Below, piece by piece: positions 8,087 to 16,724 of a stretch of 64,000 bases of DNA (positions within the stretch are counted from its first letter, which is position 1; each line of letters begins with the position of its first letter). The DNA lies in the NCBI GenBank assembly GCA_963737625.1, contig CAVTTK010000002.1, positions 1,488,001 to 1,552,000 on the forward strand, given 5' to 3'. The translations under genes were made by a program, and so were the position numbers. The stretch is from Bog-756 sp963737625 (GTDB taxonomy: Bacteria; Actinomycetota; Acidimicrobiia; Acidimicrobiales; RAAP-2). Below the pieces are notes generated by a model. That model was not told the DNA's origin, did no database searches, and saw only the letters and a list, made by a program, of their open reading frames with translations.

Positions 8087-9487
8087 TTAGGAGACCGGAC
8101 CCCCATCCACCGGGGCAGCGGCAGATGATCCGAGGTCAGTCAGATCCCCGGGAACCGGTTCGGCCAGAGCCTCCCCCGTCGTCCTGTCGACGGCCCGGGT
8201 GCGCTGCCACACCTCCCGGGAGATGACCTGAATGGCACCGGCCACCGGTATGGCGATGAGGGCTCCGGTCAGGCCGCCGAGGGTGGAGCCGAACACGCCG
8301 CCGAGATTGGCCCCGATGAGCACGGCCAGCAGTACCCAGAGCGGATTCATCCGTACCGTCCGGCTCATGACCACGGGGTAGAGGAAGTGGTTCTCCACCA
8401 GCTGGAAGCCCACGAACACGATGGCCATCACCACGCCCGCGGTCGGCGAGTGGAGAAAGGCGATGAGCACGCTCGGAACCCCGGCGATCAGGCCACCGAC
8501 CAAGGGGATCATGGCCACCAGCGCCACCCACAGGCCGATGATGAGGGCGAAGGGCACCCCCAGGATGAGCAGGGTGACCAAGACGACGAATCCGAAGAGG
8601 ACGGACAGGGCCACGGTCCCGAGCACGTAGGACGTCACCGACCGGGACACCCGGTGGGACACGTCCATCACCGTCTGGCGGCGGTCGGGTCGCATGGCCC
8701 CGAGGAGCCCGGCCCGGAGCTTGGGTGCCTCCAAGAGCATGAACAGGCTCAGGAAGCCGATGGTGGTGACGGCCAGCACCGTCGAGGCCACGGCCTTGCC
8801 GGCGTTCAGTGCCGGTTTGGCCAGGTTGTTGGCCGCCGTCTTGAGCTTGGGGGCGTTCTTCTGCACCCAGGACAGGAGGTGCAGTCGTTGCAGGGTGTGG
8901 GCCAGCCAACCGTGGCCCTTCTCCACCTGGTCGACCATGGTGGGCAGACGTCCGGCCACATGGGTCAGGGAGTTGACCAGCGGATACCCGAGGAGGCCCA
9001 ACAGCCCCACGAACACGAGCAGGGCCACGGTCATGACGACGGCCACAGCGGTTCCGCGACGCATCCTCCGTCGTTGGAGGAAGTTGACGGCCGGATTGAG
9101 CACCAGGGCGATGAAGGCGGCAATCAGGATCCACAGGATGACCCCGCGTAGTCGCCCGAGGAGCCGGTAGAGGACCCAGGTGATGATGACCACGGCGTCG
9201 ATGGTCAAGATGGTCCGTAGGGGTACCCCCTTGGCCGACGCCGCGGCGAACAGACGCTCCCGCCGGGTGGCTTCAGGGCCCACCTCTCGGTCCTGACGCT
9301 CCACGGTGGTCTCGCTGATGATCGTGGTGGTGGCGTCATGGGCCGTCACACGGGTCACCGTGACCGGCTCATGATGGCTGGCCGCGTCCGTTCCCGCCGG
9401 GGTGGAACGGACCCCGTTGGGCTCGTGGCCAGGGGTTCCGGTGGCGTCTCGGGTGGGGTCTGGATCCCCTTGGACCGGCTCCGTCAC
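8087..9487 (-). CDS. AI-2E-family (PerM-like) membrane transporter
   Basis: A 466-residue protein with about 8 membrane segments. The N-terminal 85 residues are charged and probably disordered. The first helices (AVVIITWVLYRLLGRL, GVILWILIAAFIALVLNP) and the late region (GLWVALVAMIPLVGGLIAGV, LVENHFLYPVVMSRTVRMNP, LIGANLGGVFGSTLGGLTGA) match the AI-2E/PerM family (former UPF0118). Family members include Na+/H+ antiporters and efflux proteins, and the autoinducer-export role of TqsA is not general, so the substrate is open. The start is GTG 9487. It is the first gene of the minus-strand run into the GT2 and two-component genes. Confidence 0.85.
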   Translation of the reverse strand: MTEPVQGDPDPTRDATGTPGHEPNGVRSTPAGTDAASHHEPVTVTRVTAHDATTTIISETTVERQDREVGPEATRRERLFAAASAKGVPLRTILTIDAVVIITWVLYRLLGRLRGVILWILIAAFIALVLNPAVNFLQRRRMRRGTAVAVVMTVALLVFVGLLGLLGYPLVNSLTHVAGRLPTMVDQVEKGHGWLAHTLQRLHLLSWVQKNAPKLKTAANNLAKPALNAGKAVASTVLAVTTIGFLSLFMLLEAPKLRAGLLGAMRPDRRQTVMDVSHRVSRSVTSYVLGTVALSVLFGFVVLVTLLILGVPFALIIGLWVALVAMIPLVGGLIAGVPSVLIAFLHSPTAGVVMAIVFVGFQLVENHFLYPVVMSRTVRMNPLWVLLAVLIGANLGGVFGSTLGGLTGALIAIPVAGAIQVISREVWQRTRAVDRTTGEALAEPVPGDLTDLGSSAAAPVDGGPVS

Positions 9488-9496
9488 CCGGCCAGC

Positions 9497-9526
9497 ATGT
9501 CAGGTCTCAGAGGTCCGGCGTGTCAA
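9497..9526 (-). promoter_or_regulatory. Candidate promoter for the AI-2E permease operon
   Basis: On the minus strand a consensus -35 TTGACA (9526-9521) is followed, 18 nt later, by TGACAT (9502-9497), just ahead of GTG 9487. The -35 is perfect but the -10 lacks the usual second-position A. Confidence 0.35.
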
Positions 9527-9536
9527 CATAGTGGCG

Positions 9537-11018
9537 ATGGAGGGCGAGCAGGCAGACGTGACGTCCCGGTCACGCCGGCGGTGGTGGCACCGCGGACCGT
9601 TCGTGCGGCGCGAAGTCCGACTCAGCGTGGGGACGCTGCTGGTCTTCCTGTTCCTCTTCTACGTGGCCCTGCCGCTGTTGGCCAGCCACCGGGCCGAGGT
9701 CAACTCGCTGGCCCACATCAACATCGGGTACCTGGCCCTCGGGGTGCTGCTGGAGATCGGCGCCCTGGTGGCGTATACGCAGCTGACCCATGCCGTCCTC
9801 CCTCCCGACGGTCCCCGTCGCGTCCGGCTGTTCCGCATCAACATGTCCACCCTGGCCCTCAGCCACGTGTCCCCCGGCGGCACCGCCCCGGGGGCCGCGC
9901 TCGGCTATCGCCTGCTCACCCAGTCAGGGGTGTCGGGGTCCGACGCCGGCTTCGCCCTGGGTACCCAGGGCATTGGGTCCGCCGTCGTGCTGAACGTGAT
10001 GTTCTGGTGCTCCCTGGTGGCCTTTCTCGTCACGCACGGCTTCCACGCCCCGGCCAGTCACCACGGCGGTCAGTCGCAGTCGGCGTCGATCCTGGTCATC
10101 GTGGCCGCCGGGGTGGGGGTCATCCTGCTGGGCGCCTTCGGCGGCCTCTTCTACCTGCTGACCCGGGGACAGGAACGGGCCAGCCGGGTGGTGCGCCGGG
10201 TGGCCGGACGGATCCGGTTCCTCGACGCCGACCGCACCACGGCGCTGGTCGAACGGCTGGCCGAGCGGTTCGCCGCGCTCATGAGGGATCGGTCCCTCAC
10301 CCGCCGGGCCATCGGATGGGCCGCGGCCAACTGGTTGCTCGACGCGGCCTCGCTCTGGGTCTTCGTGGCCGCATTCAGCCATTTCATCTCCCCGGTCGAC
10401 CTCCTCATGGCCTACGGGCTGGCCAATATCCTGGCCGCCATCCCCATCACGCCCGGTGGCCTCGGCGTCGTCGAGTTCGTGCTGGTGTCGATGATCACGG
10501 GCTTCGGACCCACCGCGGGACAGGCCCTGTCGGCCGTGCTGGCCTACCGGGCCGTCAATTTCTGGCTGCCCATCCCCTTCGGCGGATTGGCCTACGCCTC
10601 GCTCGAGTTCGAGCGGAGGCCGAGCTATCGCAAGCTCCGGCACTTTCTCGGTCGGCGCGTGAGCCTGCGCCGGGGGACTCCCGAGACGGCCCTGGCCGTC
10701 GGGGAGGAGACCGCGGACCGCCCCGGACGGGGCGACGGACGCTCCGTCCGGCAGCCCGTCGCCCGTGGCCGGTGTCACCTCAGACGCAGGGGCCAGCGTC
10801 GCCACCAGGCTCCCGCCGCCGGCGCCCCGGTCGCTCCGATCCGACCCGGGCTGACGGTTCCGGTGGCGGGGCGCTCCCCCGTGGTGGCCGGGCCCGGGCG
10901 CGGGCCTCGGGAACCGGCGCCGGTGGCCTCCCCGGCGTCCTGGCTACCCTCGGGCCCGCGTCCAGGCGAGTCCGGCGGGCGGCCAGGGCCTGCATTTGGA
11001 ACTGAGCCTGCAGGCTGA
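9537..11018 (+). CDS. YbhN/UPF0104-family flippase-like integral membrane protein
   Basis: A 493-residue frame with a conserved membrane core of about 370 residues. It contains the family blocks LSHVSPGGTAPGAALGYRLL, FALGTQGIGSAVVLN, LLDAASLWVFVAAFSHF and AIPITPGGLGVVEFVLVSM, and ends at ASLEFERR. The family (lysylphosphatidylglycerol synthase TM region-like) is linked to lipid flipping or transport. There is no DUF2156 synthetase domain, so it is not a complete MprF. The last 120 residues are Pro/Arg/Gly-rich and overlap the converging ppk 3' end for 239 nt, so the true stop is uncertain. ATG 9537 was chosen over GTG 9531. Confidence 0.78.
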   Translation: MEGEQADVTSRSRRRWWHRGPFVRREVRLSVGTLLVFLFLFYVALPLLASHRAEVNSLAHINIGYLALGVLLEIGALVAYTQLTHAVLPPDGPRRVRLFRINMSTLALSHVSPGGTAPGAALGYRLLTQSGVSGSDAGFALGTQGIGSAVVLNVMFWCSLVAFLVTHGFHAPASHHGGQSQSASILVIVAAGVGVILLGAFGGLFYLLTRGQERASRVVRRVAGRIRFLDADRTTALVERLAERFAALMRDRSLTRRAIGWAAANWLLDAASLWVFVAAFSHFISPVDLLMAYGLANILAAIPITPGGLGVVEFVLVSMITGFGPTAGQALSAVLAYRAVNFWLPIPFGGLAYASLEFERRPSYRKLRHFLGRRVSLRRGTPETALAVGEETADRPGRGDGRSVRQPVARGRCHLRRRGQRRHQAPAAGAPVAPIRPGLTVPVAGRSPVVAGPGRGPREPAPVASPASWLPSGPRPGESGGRPGPAFGTEPAG

Positions 11019-13234
11019 GGCCGAGGCTGCGGGGTGGCAGGTCGGGTGCGGTGCGGATCCAGCGTCCGTCGGGTCCCAGCTCCCACGAGGTGGCCTGATC
11101 CAGGAGGGCCCAGTCGAGCAGACCGGCCACCCGTCGTTGGAGGGCCGGATCGGCGATGGGCACCAGCACCTCCACCCGGCGGTCGAGGTTGCGCTCCATC
11201 AGGTCGGGCGAGCCGATGGCCACCCGGAGGGCCCGGCCGGCGGGACCCCCGAAGCAGAACACCCGCGAGTGCTCGAGGTACCGACCCACGATGGAGCGGA
11301 CCCGGATGTGGTCGGACAGCCCGGGCACGCCGGGTCGGAGGCAGCAGCGCCCCCGGACCACGAGGTCCACCGAGACCCCGGCCTGCGACGCCCGGTACAG
11401 GGCGTCGATCACGCCCGGGATCGGTGAGACCGTTCGTCTTGATGACGATCCGGCCGTCGGCTCCGGCCCGCCGTTCGGTGTCGATGGCCGCCATCAGTCC
11501 CGACCGCATGGTCAGGGGCGAGACCATGAGTCTCCGGAGTCCCGGCGGGTCGCCCGACCCCGAGAGCAGATTGAAGAGGTCGCCGATGTCGGCCCCAATG
11601 GCCGGGTCCGATGTGAACAGGCCCAGGTCCTCGTAGGTCCGGGCGGTTTCGGCGTTGTAGTTGCCCGTCCCGATATGGCAGTACCGGCGGACCTCGGTGC
11701 CCTCCCGGCGGACCACCAGGCAGATCTTGGCGTGGGTCTTCAGAGTGGCCAGGCCGTAGATCACCTGGACACCGGACTCCTCGAGCACCCACGCCCAGGC
11801 GATGTTGGTCCGCTCGTCGAACCGGGCCTGGAGCTCGACCACCACGGTGACCTGTTTGCCCGCCCGCGAGGCTCTGATCAGCGACTCCACGATGGGGCTC
11901 CCCTGCCCCGTCCGGTAGAGGGTCTGCTTGATGGCCAGGACGTCGGGGTCCGCCGCGGCTGCGGCCACGAAGGCCTCGACAGAGCCGCTGAACGACTCAT
12001 AGGGGTGGTGGACGAGGACGTCTCGCCCAGCCAGAACCGAGAAGACGTCGGTGTCGCCGGTGAACGGGGGGGCCACTACCGGGGTCCACGGCTCGGCCGA
12101 CAGGTCCGGGCGGTCCAACTCGGTGAGGGCGGCCAGACCACTGAGGTCGAGGGGTCCGTCGACCAGGTACACGCTGTCCTCGGACACGTCGACCTCGGCG
12201 ACGAGCGTGTCCAGGAGATCGGTGGAGATCCCCGACGAGACCTCGAGGCGCACCGCCTGACCGAACCGACGACGGTGGAGCTCGAGCTCCACGGCGGCCG
12301 GGAGGTCGTCGGTCTCGTACTCGTCCACGGAGAGATCGATGTTGCGCGACACCCGGAAGACCTGGTGCTCCTCGATGACCATCCCGGGGAAGATGCTCTC
12401 CAGATGGGCCGCCACCACCTGTTCCACCGGGACCAGGCGCCGGCCATCGGCCAACGGCAACAGCCGGGGCAGGACGGGTGGCACCTTCACCTGGGCGAGG
12501 CGCTCCTCGCCGCTCCGGGGGTCCGCCACCCGCACCACCAGGTTGAGTGAGAGATCGGCGATGGAAGGGAACGGGTGCCCCTGACCCATGGCCAGCGGGG
12601 TCAGGATCGGGAAGATCCCCCGGCCGAACACCGCTCGGAGCGAGGAGCGGTCGTCGGGGTCGAGGGTGTGCCAGTCGGCCAGGACGACGCCGGCGGCGGT
12701 GAGGGCCGGCCTGACCTGGCGGAGGAAGAGATCGCTGTGGCGCTCCACCAGCTCGGTGGCCCGGGAGGTGATGGCGGCCAGCTGCTGGGCGGGACGCATG
12801 CCGTCAGGCGACGGGATCTGCAGGCCGGCGGCCACCTGATCCTCCAGTCCCGCTACCCGCACCTGGAAGAACTCGTCGAGCCCCTCGGCGAAGATGGCCA
12901 GGTAGCGGACCCGTTCCAGCAGAGGGAAGCGACGGTCGGCCACCAGATCGAGGAGCCGGGCCCCGAAGTCCAGCCACGAGAGCTCGCGGTTGATGAACCG
13001 TCGCGGATCGGACAGCGTGGGCATGGGACCGGCCGGGACCGGCCTCGTCCCCGGCGGTCCGAGGGGGTCGCTCGGGTCGTCCCGACCGGTGGGATTCCGG
13101 CGGTCGGTGGTGGCCACCGCCTCGGGATCCGGCCACCGCGGTCCGCCACGTCGGTCCCAGACTCCACCCCGACGGTCACCGCCCGTGTCGGGCGAGGGCA
13201 GGAAGGAGGGCAGGGTTACTCCCTGGTCGGTCAC
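10780..13234 (-). CDS. ppk: Polyphosphate kinase, reading frame broken by a single-base indel
   Basis: PPK1 makes inorganic polyphosphate from ATP. The conserved N-terminus FINRELSWLDFGARLLDLVA is present, as are the catalytic blocks IKQTLYRTGQGSPIVESLI, LKTHAKICLVVRREG (phospho-His region) and YCHIGTGNYNAETARTYEDL. After KTNGLTDPG the frame is lost at 11414-11416. The continuation VIDALYRASQAGVSVDLVVR, SDHIRVRSIVGRYLEHSRVF and FQMQALAARR lies in another frame ending at 10780. Removing one G restores the full enzyme. The start could be GTG 13234 or, more likely by family comparison, ATG 13024 (MPTLSDPRRF), since the extra 70 residues are low-complexity. As read, a functional C2 domain is lost. 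Confidence 0.85.
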
Positions 13235-13337
13235 GCCCGATCCTTCGGAGGGCCGGGCTCCCTGACCAGGCGTCGACCCGGGACCGGGGCCCCGGTCGCA
13301 CCGGCCCTGGCTCCACCGAACTCCGGCCCGACGCCGG

Positions 13338-13343
13338 TAGGCT
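13338..13343 (+). promoter_or_regulatory. -10 element (TAGGCT) for the plus-strand SEDS gene
   Basis: TAGGCT ends exactly 7 nt before ATG 13351, with no Shine-Dalgarno sequence in the gap. This predicts a leaderless transcript diverging from ppk. Confidence 0.45.
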
Positions 13344-13350
13344 CGCCCGG

Positions 13351-14757
13351 ATGCCGGTGTTGACGTTGCGATCTTCCTCGACCAAACGTCCCCACCGGGC
13401 CTTCAAGGCCCGCCGGCGCACCGAGCTCGGGCTGCTGGTGGTGGCCTCGATCATCATCATCGCCACCTACACGCTGATGATCCTGGGCAATACATCCAAG
13501 GTGCCGACGGACGTGGGGCCCCTGTTGGCCGTGATCCTGGCCCTGGGCGCCGTCGCTCATATCGCCAACCGTATCTTCGTACCCAGTGCCCACCCGGTGA
13601 TCCTCCCCATCGCCTTCCTGCTCAATGGCCTCGGCTACGTCATGATCACCCGGATCGACCTGGCCACCCTGCCCCCCCACTACGCCCCCCAACAGGCGGC
13701 CTGGACGGCCATCGGGGTGGGCGCCTACGTCTTGACCCTGGCCCTCGTCCGGCGGTCCCGGGATCTCGACCGCTACCGGTACCTCCTCCTGGCCGCCGGG
13801 GTGATCCTCCTCCTGCTCCCTCTCGTGCCCCACGTAGGACGAAATATCAACGGCGCCCGACTCTGGGTCCAGCTGGGGTCGATCCGGTTCCAGCCCGTCG
13901 AGATCGCCAAGATCCTGCTGTGCATCTTCTTCGCCTCGTACTTCGCCGAGAAGCGCGAGCTGCTGTCCATTCCCACGGCGCGGTTGGGGAATCGGTTGGT
14001 CATCGACCCCCGCCCCCTGGTCCCCATCGCACTGGCGTGGGTGTTCGCCATCGGAGTCATGAGCCTCGAGCACGACATCGGATTCTCCGCCATGCTGTTC
14101 ACCCTGTTCATCGGGCTGTTGTGGGTGACCACCGGCCGGACAGGGTACCTACTGCTCGGGGTGGTCCTCTTCGCCGCCGGGGCCTACTTCGCCGGTCGGT
14201 ACCTGAGCCAGACCCACATCCGGGTGGAGGACTGGCTCGATCCGTGGAGGCTGGCCAACGGATCGGGGCGCCAGCTCGTCCAGTCCTGGTTCTCGCTGGG
14301 GAGCGGGGGTCTCGGCGGATCCGGCCTGGGCCTCGGCCAAGGGGCCTATCTGATCACCTTCTCCAACGCCGACTTCATCTTCGCGGTGATCGGCGAGGAG
14401 ATGGGGTTGCTCGGATCCACCATGGTGGTGGTGGCCTTCTTGCTGCTGGTCGGGGCCGGCCTGCGGGTCGCCCAGGCCGCCCGTTCGGAGTTCGCCAAGC
14501 TGACGGCCGTCGGCCTGACCATGATCATCGGCTTCCAGGCCTTCTTCATCATCGGAGGCGTGCTCAGACTGCTCCCGTTGACGGGCATCACCCTTCCCTT
14601 CGTCTCCTACGGTGGCTCGGCTCTGATCGCCAACTACGTCCTCATCGCCCTCCTGATGCGCATCTCCGACGAGGGCGGTGCCGCGGCCGACGCCGCCGAC
14701 CAGGATCAGTGGGACAAGTCCGAGGAACGGCGGGAGCGCCTGCTCAGCGGGGGGTAG
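13351..14757 (+). CDS. FtsW/RodA/SpoVE (SEDS) peptidoglycan glycosyltransferase
   Basis: A 468-residue polytopic protein, about 10-11 helices. It matches the long actinobacterial SEDS type: GRNINGARLWVQLGSIRFQP then VEIAKILLCIFFASYFAEKR, RVEDWLDPWRLANGSGRQL, QGAYLITFSNADFIFAVIGE and LPLTGITLPFVSYGGSALI. SEDS proteins polymerise glycan strands from lipid II with a partner class B penicillin-binding protein. No such partner is nearby, so division (FtsW) versus elongation (RodA) cannot be settled. Length and sequence recall M. tuberculosis RodA. It runs tail to tail with the rodA-DUF151 pair. Confidence 0.9.
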   Translation: MPVLTLRSSSTKRPHRAFKARRRTELGLLVVASIIIIATYTLMILGNTSKVPTDVGPLLAVILALGAVAHIANRIFVPSAHPVILPIAFLLNGLGYVMITRIDLATLPPHYAPQQAAWTAIGVGAYVLTLALVRRSRDLDRYRYLLLAAGVILLLLPLVPHVGRNINGARLWVQLGSIRFQPVEIAKILLCIFFASYFAEKRELLSIPTARLGNRLVIDPRPLVPIALAWVFAIGVMSLEHDIGFSAMLFTLFIGLLWVTTGRTGYLLLGVVLFAAGAYFAGRYLSQTHIRVEDWLDPWRLANGSGRQLVQSWFSLGSGGLGGSGLGLGQGAYLITFSNADFIFAVIGEEMGLLGSTMVVVAFLLLVGAGLRVAQAARSEFAKLTAVGLTMIIGFQAFFIIGGVLRLLPLTGITLPFVSYGGSALIANYVLIALLMRISDEGGAAADAADQDQWDKSEERRERLLSGG

Positions 14758-14763
14758 TCAGAC

Positions 14764-15531
14764 TCATTCCGGGGCCGGCATCGCCGGACCGGGTGGGATG
14801 ACGTCGCCGTCGATCTCGAACAGCCGTCGGTCGATGAGTATGGGCACGCTCACCGGCTGGAGGAGAGCCACGGTGAGGCCGTCCGAGGGCCGGCAGGAGT
14901 GCACTGAGCGACCGGTGCGACCCCTCAGGTCCAACTCGGCGAAGTAGACGGCACCCTGGCGCCCGACCAGACGCACCGCCACCACGTCGATGTCGAAACC
15001 CTGCAACACCTGGCTCATCAGCTCGTGGGTCAGGGGACGGGGCGTCGGGATCCGGCGCATGGCGTGGGTCAGGACCACGGCGTCCTGAAAGCCGATGGAG
15101 AACGAGAGCTGCCGACGCGGCGACTCCGACTCCCGCAGAACGACGGTCGGGTGCTGGTTGGGCAGATCGACGTTGACCGCGGCGACGAGCGCCATCCGGT
15201 AGTCACCCATCACCGGTCCGGAGGGCACCGGGTCCCGAGGGGTCCAGGCGGGGTCCGGTCCGGTCCGGCCGTTGTCCGGTGGCCCACGATCGGTGTCGTC
15301 ATGGTCGGCACCGGGATCAGCCTCCCCCCGGGCGTCGACGGTCGGCCCCGGGTCCCTGCTCCCGACGGCGCCTTCGTCGGTGTCGCCTCCGGCCCCGACG
15401 GCGTTGTCGGTGGACGCCTCGACGTCCGATTCAGCCCCGGGTCCGGCGTGGTCGGCGGTCTCCGGCGGGAGCAGCCCAGCGGGACCCGGTGGCCCGGGCA
15501 CCTCGACCTGGCCCGGGGCCGACTCGCTCAC
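14764..15531 (-). CDS. DUF151/bifunctional-nuclease-like protein with a long acidic N-terminal region
   Basis: Residues about 105-225 match the BFN/DUF151 fold: MALVAAVNVDLPNQHPTVVL, RQLSFSIGFQDAVVLTHAMR, PRPLTHELMSQVLQGFDIDV, VYFAELDLRG and HSCRPSDGLTVALL. Plant BFN proteins have DNase/RNase activity; bacterial members are conserved but poorly understood. The first 100 or so residues are rich in Pro, Gly, Asp and Glu and are probably disordered. The start GTG 15531 overlaps the rodA stop (GTGA), so it is translationally coupled to rodA. In other actinobacteria I know DUF151 near glycolytic or regulator genes, so this coupling is unusual. Confidence 0.75.
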   Translation of the reverse strand: MSESAPGQVEVPGPPGPAGLLPPETADHAGPGAESDVEASTDNAVGAGGDTDEGAVGSRDPGPTVDARGEADPGADHDDTDRGPPDNGRTGPDPAWTPRDPVPSGPVMGDYRMALVAAVNVDLPNQHPTVVLRESESPRRQLSFSIGFQDAVVLTHAMRRIPTPRPLTHELMSQVLQGFDIDVVAVRLVGRQGAVYFAELDLRGRTGRSVHSCRPSDGLTVALLQPVSVPILIDRRLFEIDGDVIPPGPAMPAPE

Positions 15532-16664
15532 CGGGCGCTCCGGGCATTGACGCTGGCGGTGACCCCAATGGCCGCCATGAAGACGATCATGGCCGAGCCG
15601 CCGTAGGACAGGAACGGGAGGGGGATGCCGGTGACCGGCATGATCCCCATGTTCATGCCGACGTTCTCGAACACCGAGAAGACCAGGAGGGCGAAGATGC
15701 CGGTGCACAGCAGCCGACCCAGGCTGTCCCGGGCCTGTTGGGCGGCGCGGAGGACACGCCAGGCCACCACCCCGTAGATGGCCAGGAGCACACTGGCACC
15801 GACGAAGCCCACCTGCTCCCCCACCGCCGAGAAGATGAAGTCGGTCTGCTGCTCGGGCACGTAGGCCAGGTTGGTCAGGGCCCCGTGTCCCAGTCCCCGT
15901 CCGAACACGCCACCGTGGGCGATGGCCTCTTTGGCCTGGGTCACGTTGTACGTGGCGGCCTGGCTGGCCCCGTTGGGCGAGATGAAGCTGGTGAGGCGGT
16001 CGATCTGGTACTTCTGGAGGAGACCCACGTTCACCGCGAACAGCACCAGCAGCGCGGCGGCGGCGATGAGGCCCAGAAGGTAGCGCCCGGGCATGCCGGC
16101 CACGGCCAGCATGACCAGGAGCACCACCGACATCACGATGGCCGTGCCCAGGTCGGGTTGTTTGAAGACGAGGACGATGGGCAGGGCCGCCATCAGGACC
16201 ATCCTGACCAGGTCGCGGAACTCGAGTCCCTCGGGACGGCGCGAACAGTAGGTGGCGATGGCGATGATCAACACCACGGTGGCGAACTCGGACGGCTGGA
16301 GCTGGATGGGACCCAGGGGGAACCAACGCTGCGCCCCCAACCGGGCCGGCGTGGCCAGCACCGCCACCAAGGCGACCAGGATGCCGATGTAGAGCACGGT
16401 GCTGAGCTGCTCCAGCCGCCGGTAGTCGAAGAGGGCCATGACCACCAGCACCACCCCCCCGATGACCAGGAAGATGGCCTGGCGCTTCAGGAAGTAGCGG
16501 GGGTCCTCGCCGGCCAGAGCCAGTTTTCCCTTGGTGGCCGTGTACACCGTGACCACCCCGATCAGGCCGAGGAGGACGGTGCAGCCCACCAGGACCACGT
16601 CGAACCGTGCACTCAGGCTCCGGATCCGAGGCCGGGCGGCGACGGTTGCAGGGGCGTAGTTCAC
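15528..16664 (-). CDS. rodA: RodA-type SEDS peptidoglycan glycosyltransferase
   Basis: A 378-residue SEDS protein, the standard RodA length. Recognisable blocks are LKRQAIFLVIGGVVLVVMAL, WFPLGPIQLQPSEFATVVLI, VFKQPDLGTAIVMSVV, FGRGLGHGALTNLAYVPEQQ, TDFIFSAVGEQVGFVGASVL and MPVTGIPLPFLSYGGSAMI. RodA polymerises peptidoglycan during wall growth together with a class B PBP that is not in this window. The start is GTG 16664, or the preceding TTG. It overlaps the DUF151 gene downstream. A GC hairpin at 16699-16723 separates it from aroE, so it probably has its own transcript. It is a paralogue of the SEDS gene at 13351. Confidence 0.88.
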   Translation of the reverse strand: MNYAPATVAARPRIRSLSARFDVVLVGCTVLLGLIGVVTVYTATKGKLALAGEDPRYFLKRQAIFLVIGGVVLVVMALFDYRRLEQLSTVLYIGILVALVAVLATPARLGAQRWFPLGPIQLQPSEFATVVLIIAIATYCSRRPEGLEFRDLVRMVLMAALPIVLVFKQPDLGTAIVMSVVLLVMLAVAGMPGRYLLGLIAAAALLVLFAVNVGLLQKYQIDRLTSFISPNGASQAATYNVTQAKEAIAHGGVFGRGLGHGALTNLAYVPEQQTDFIFSAVGEQVGFVGASVLLAIYGVVAWRVLRAAQQARDSLGRLLCTGIFALLVFSVFENVGMNMGIMPVTGIPLPFLSYGGSAMIVFMAAIGVTASVNARSAR

Positions 16665-16698
16665 CAAGGGACTCTGACCGGGGAAGGTTACTCGCCCC

Positions 16699-16723
16699 CC
16701 CGGGCCCCCTTGCCGCGCCCGGG
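16699..16723 (-). terminator. GC-rich hairpin after aroE
   Basis: CCCGGGC (16699-16705) pairs perfectly with GCCCGGG (16717-16723) around an 11-nt loop, 2 nt after the aroE stop. No U-tract follows, as is common in high-GC actinobacteria. It is a candidate terminator for the ruvX-mltG-aroE run. Confidence 0.45.
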
Positions 16724-16724
16724 T

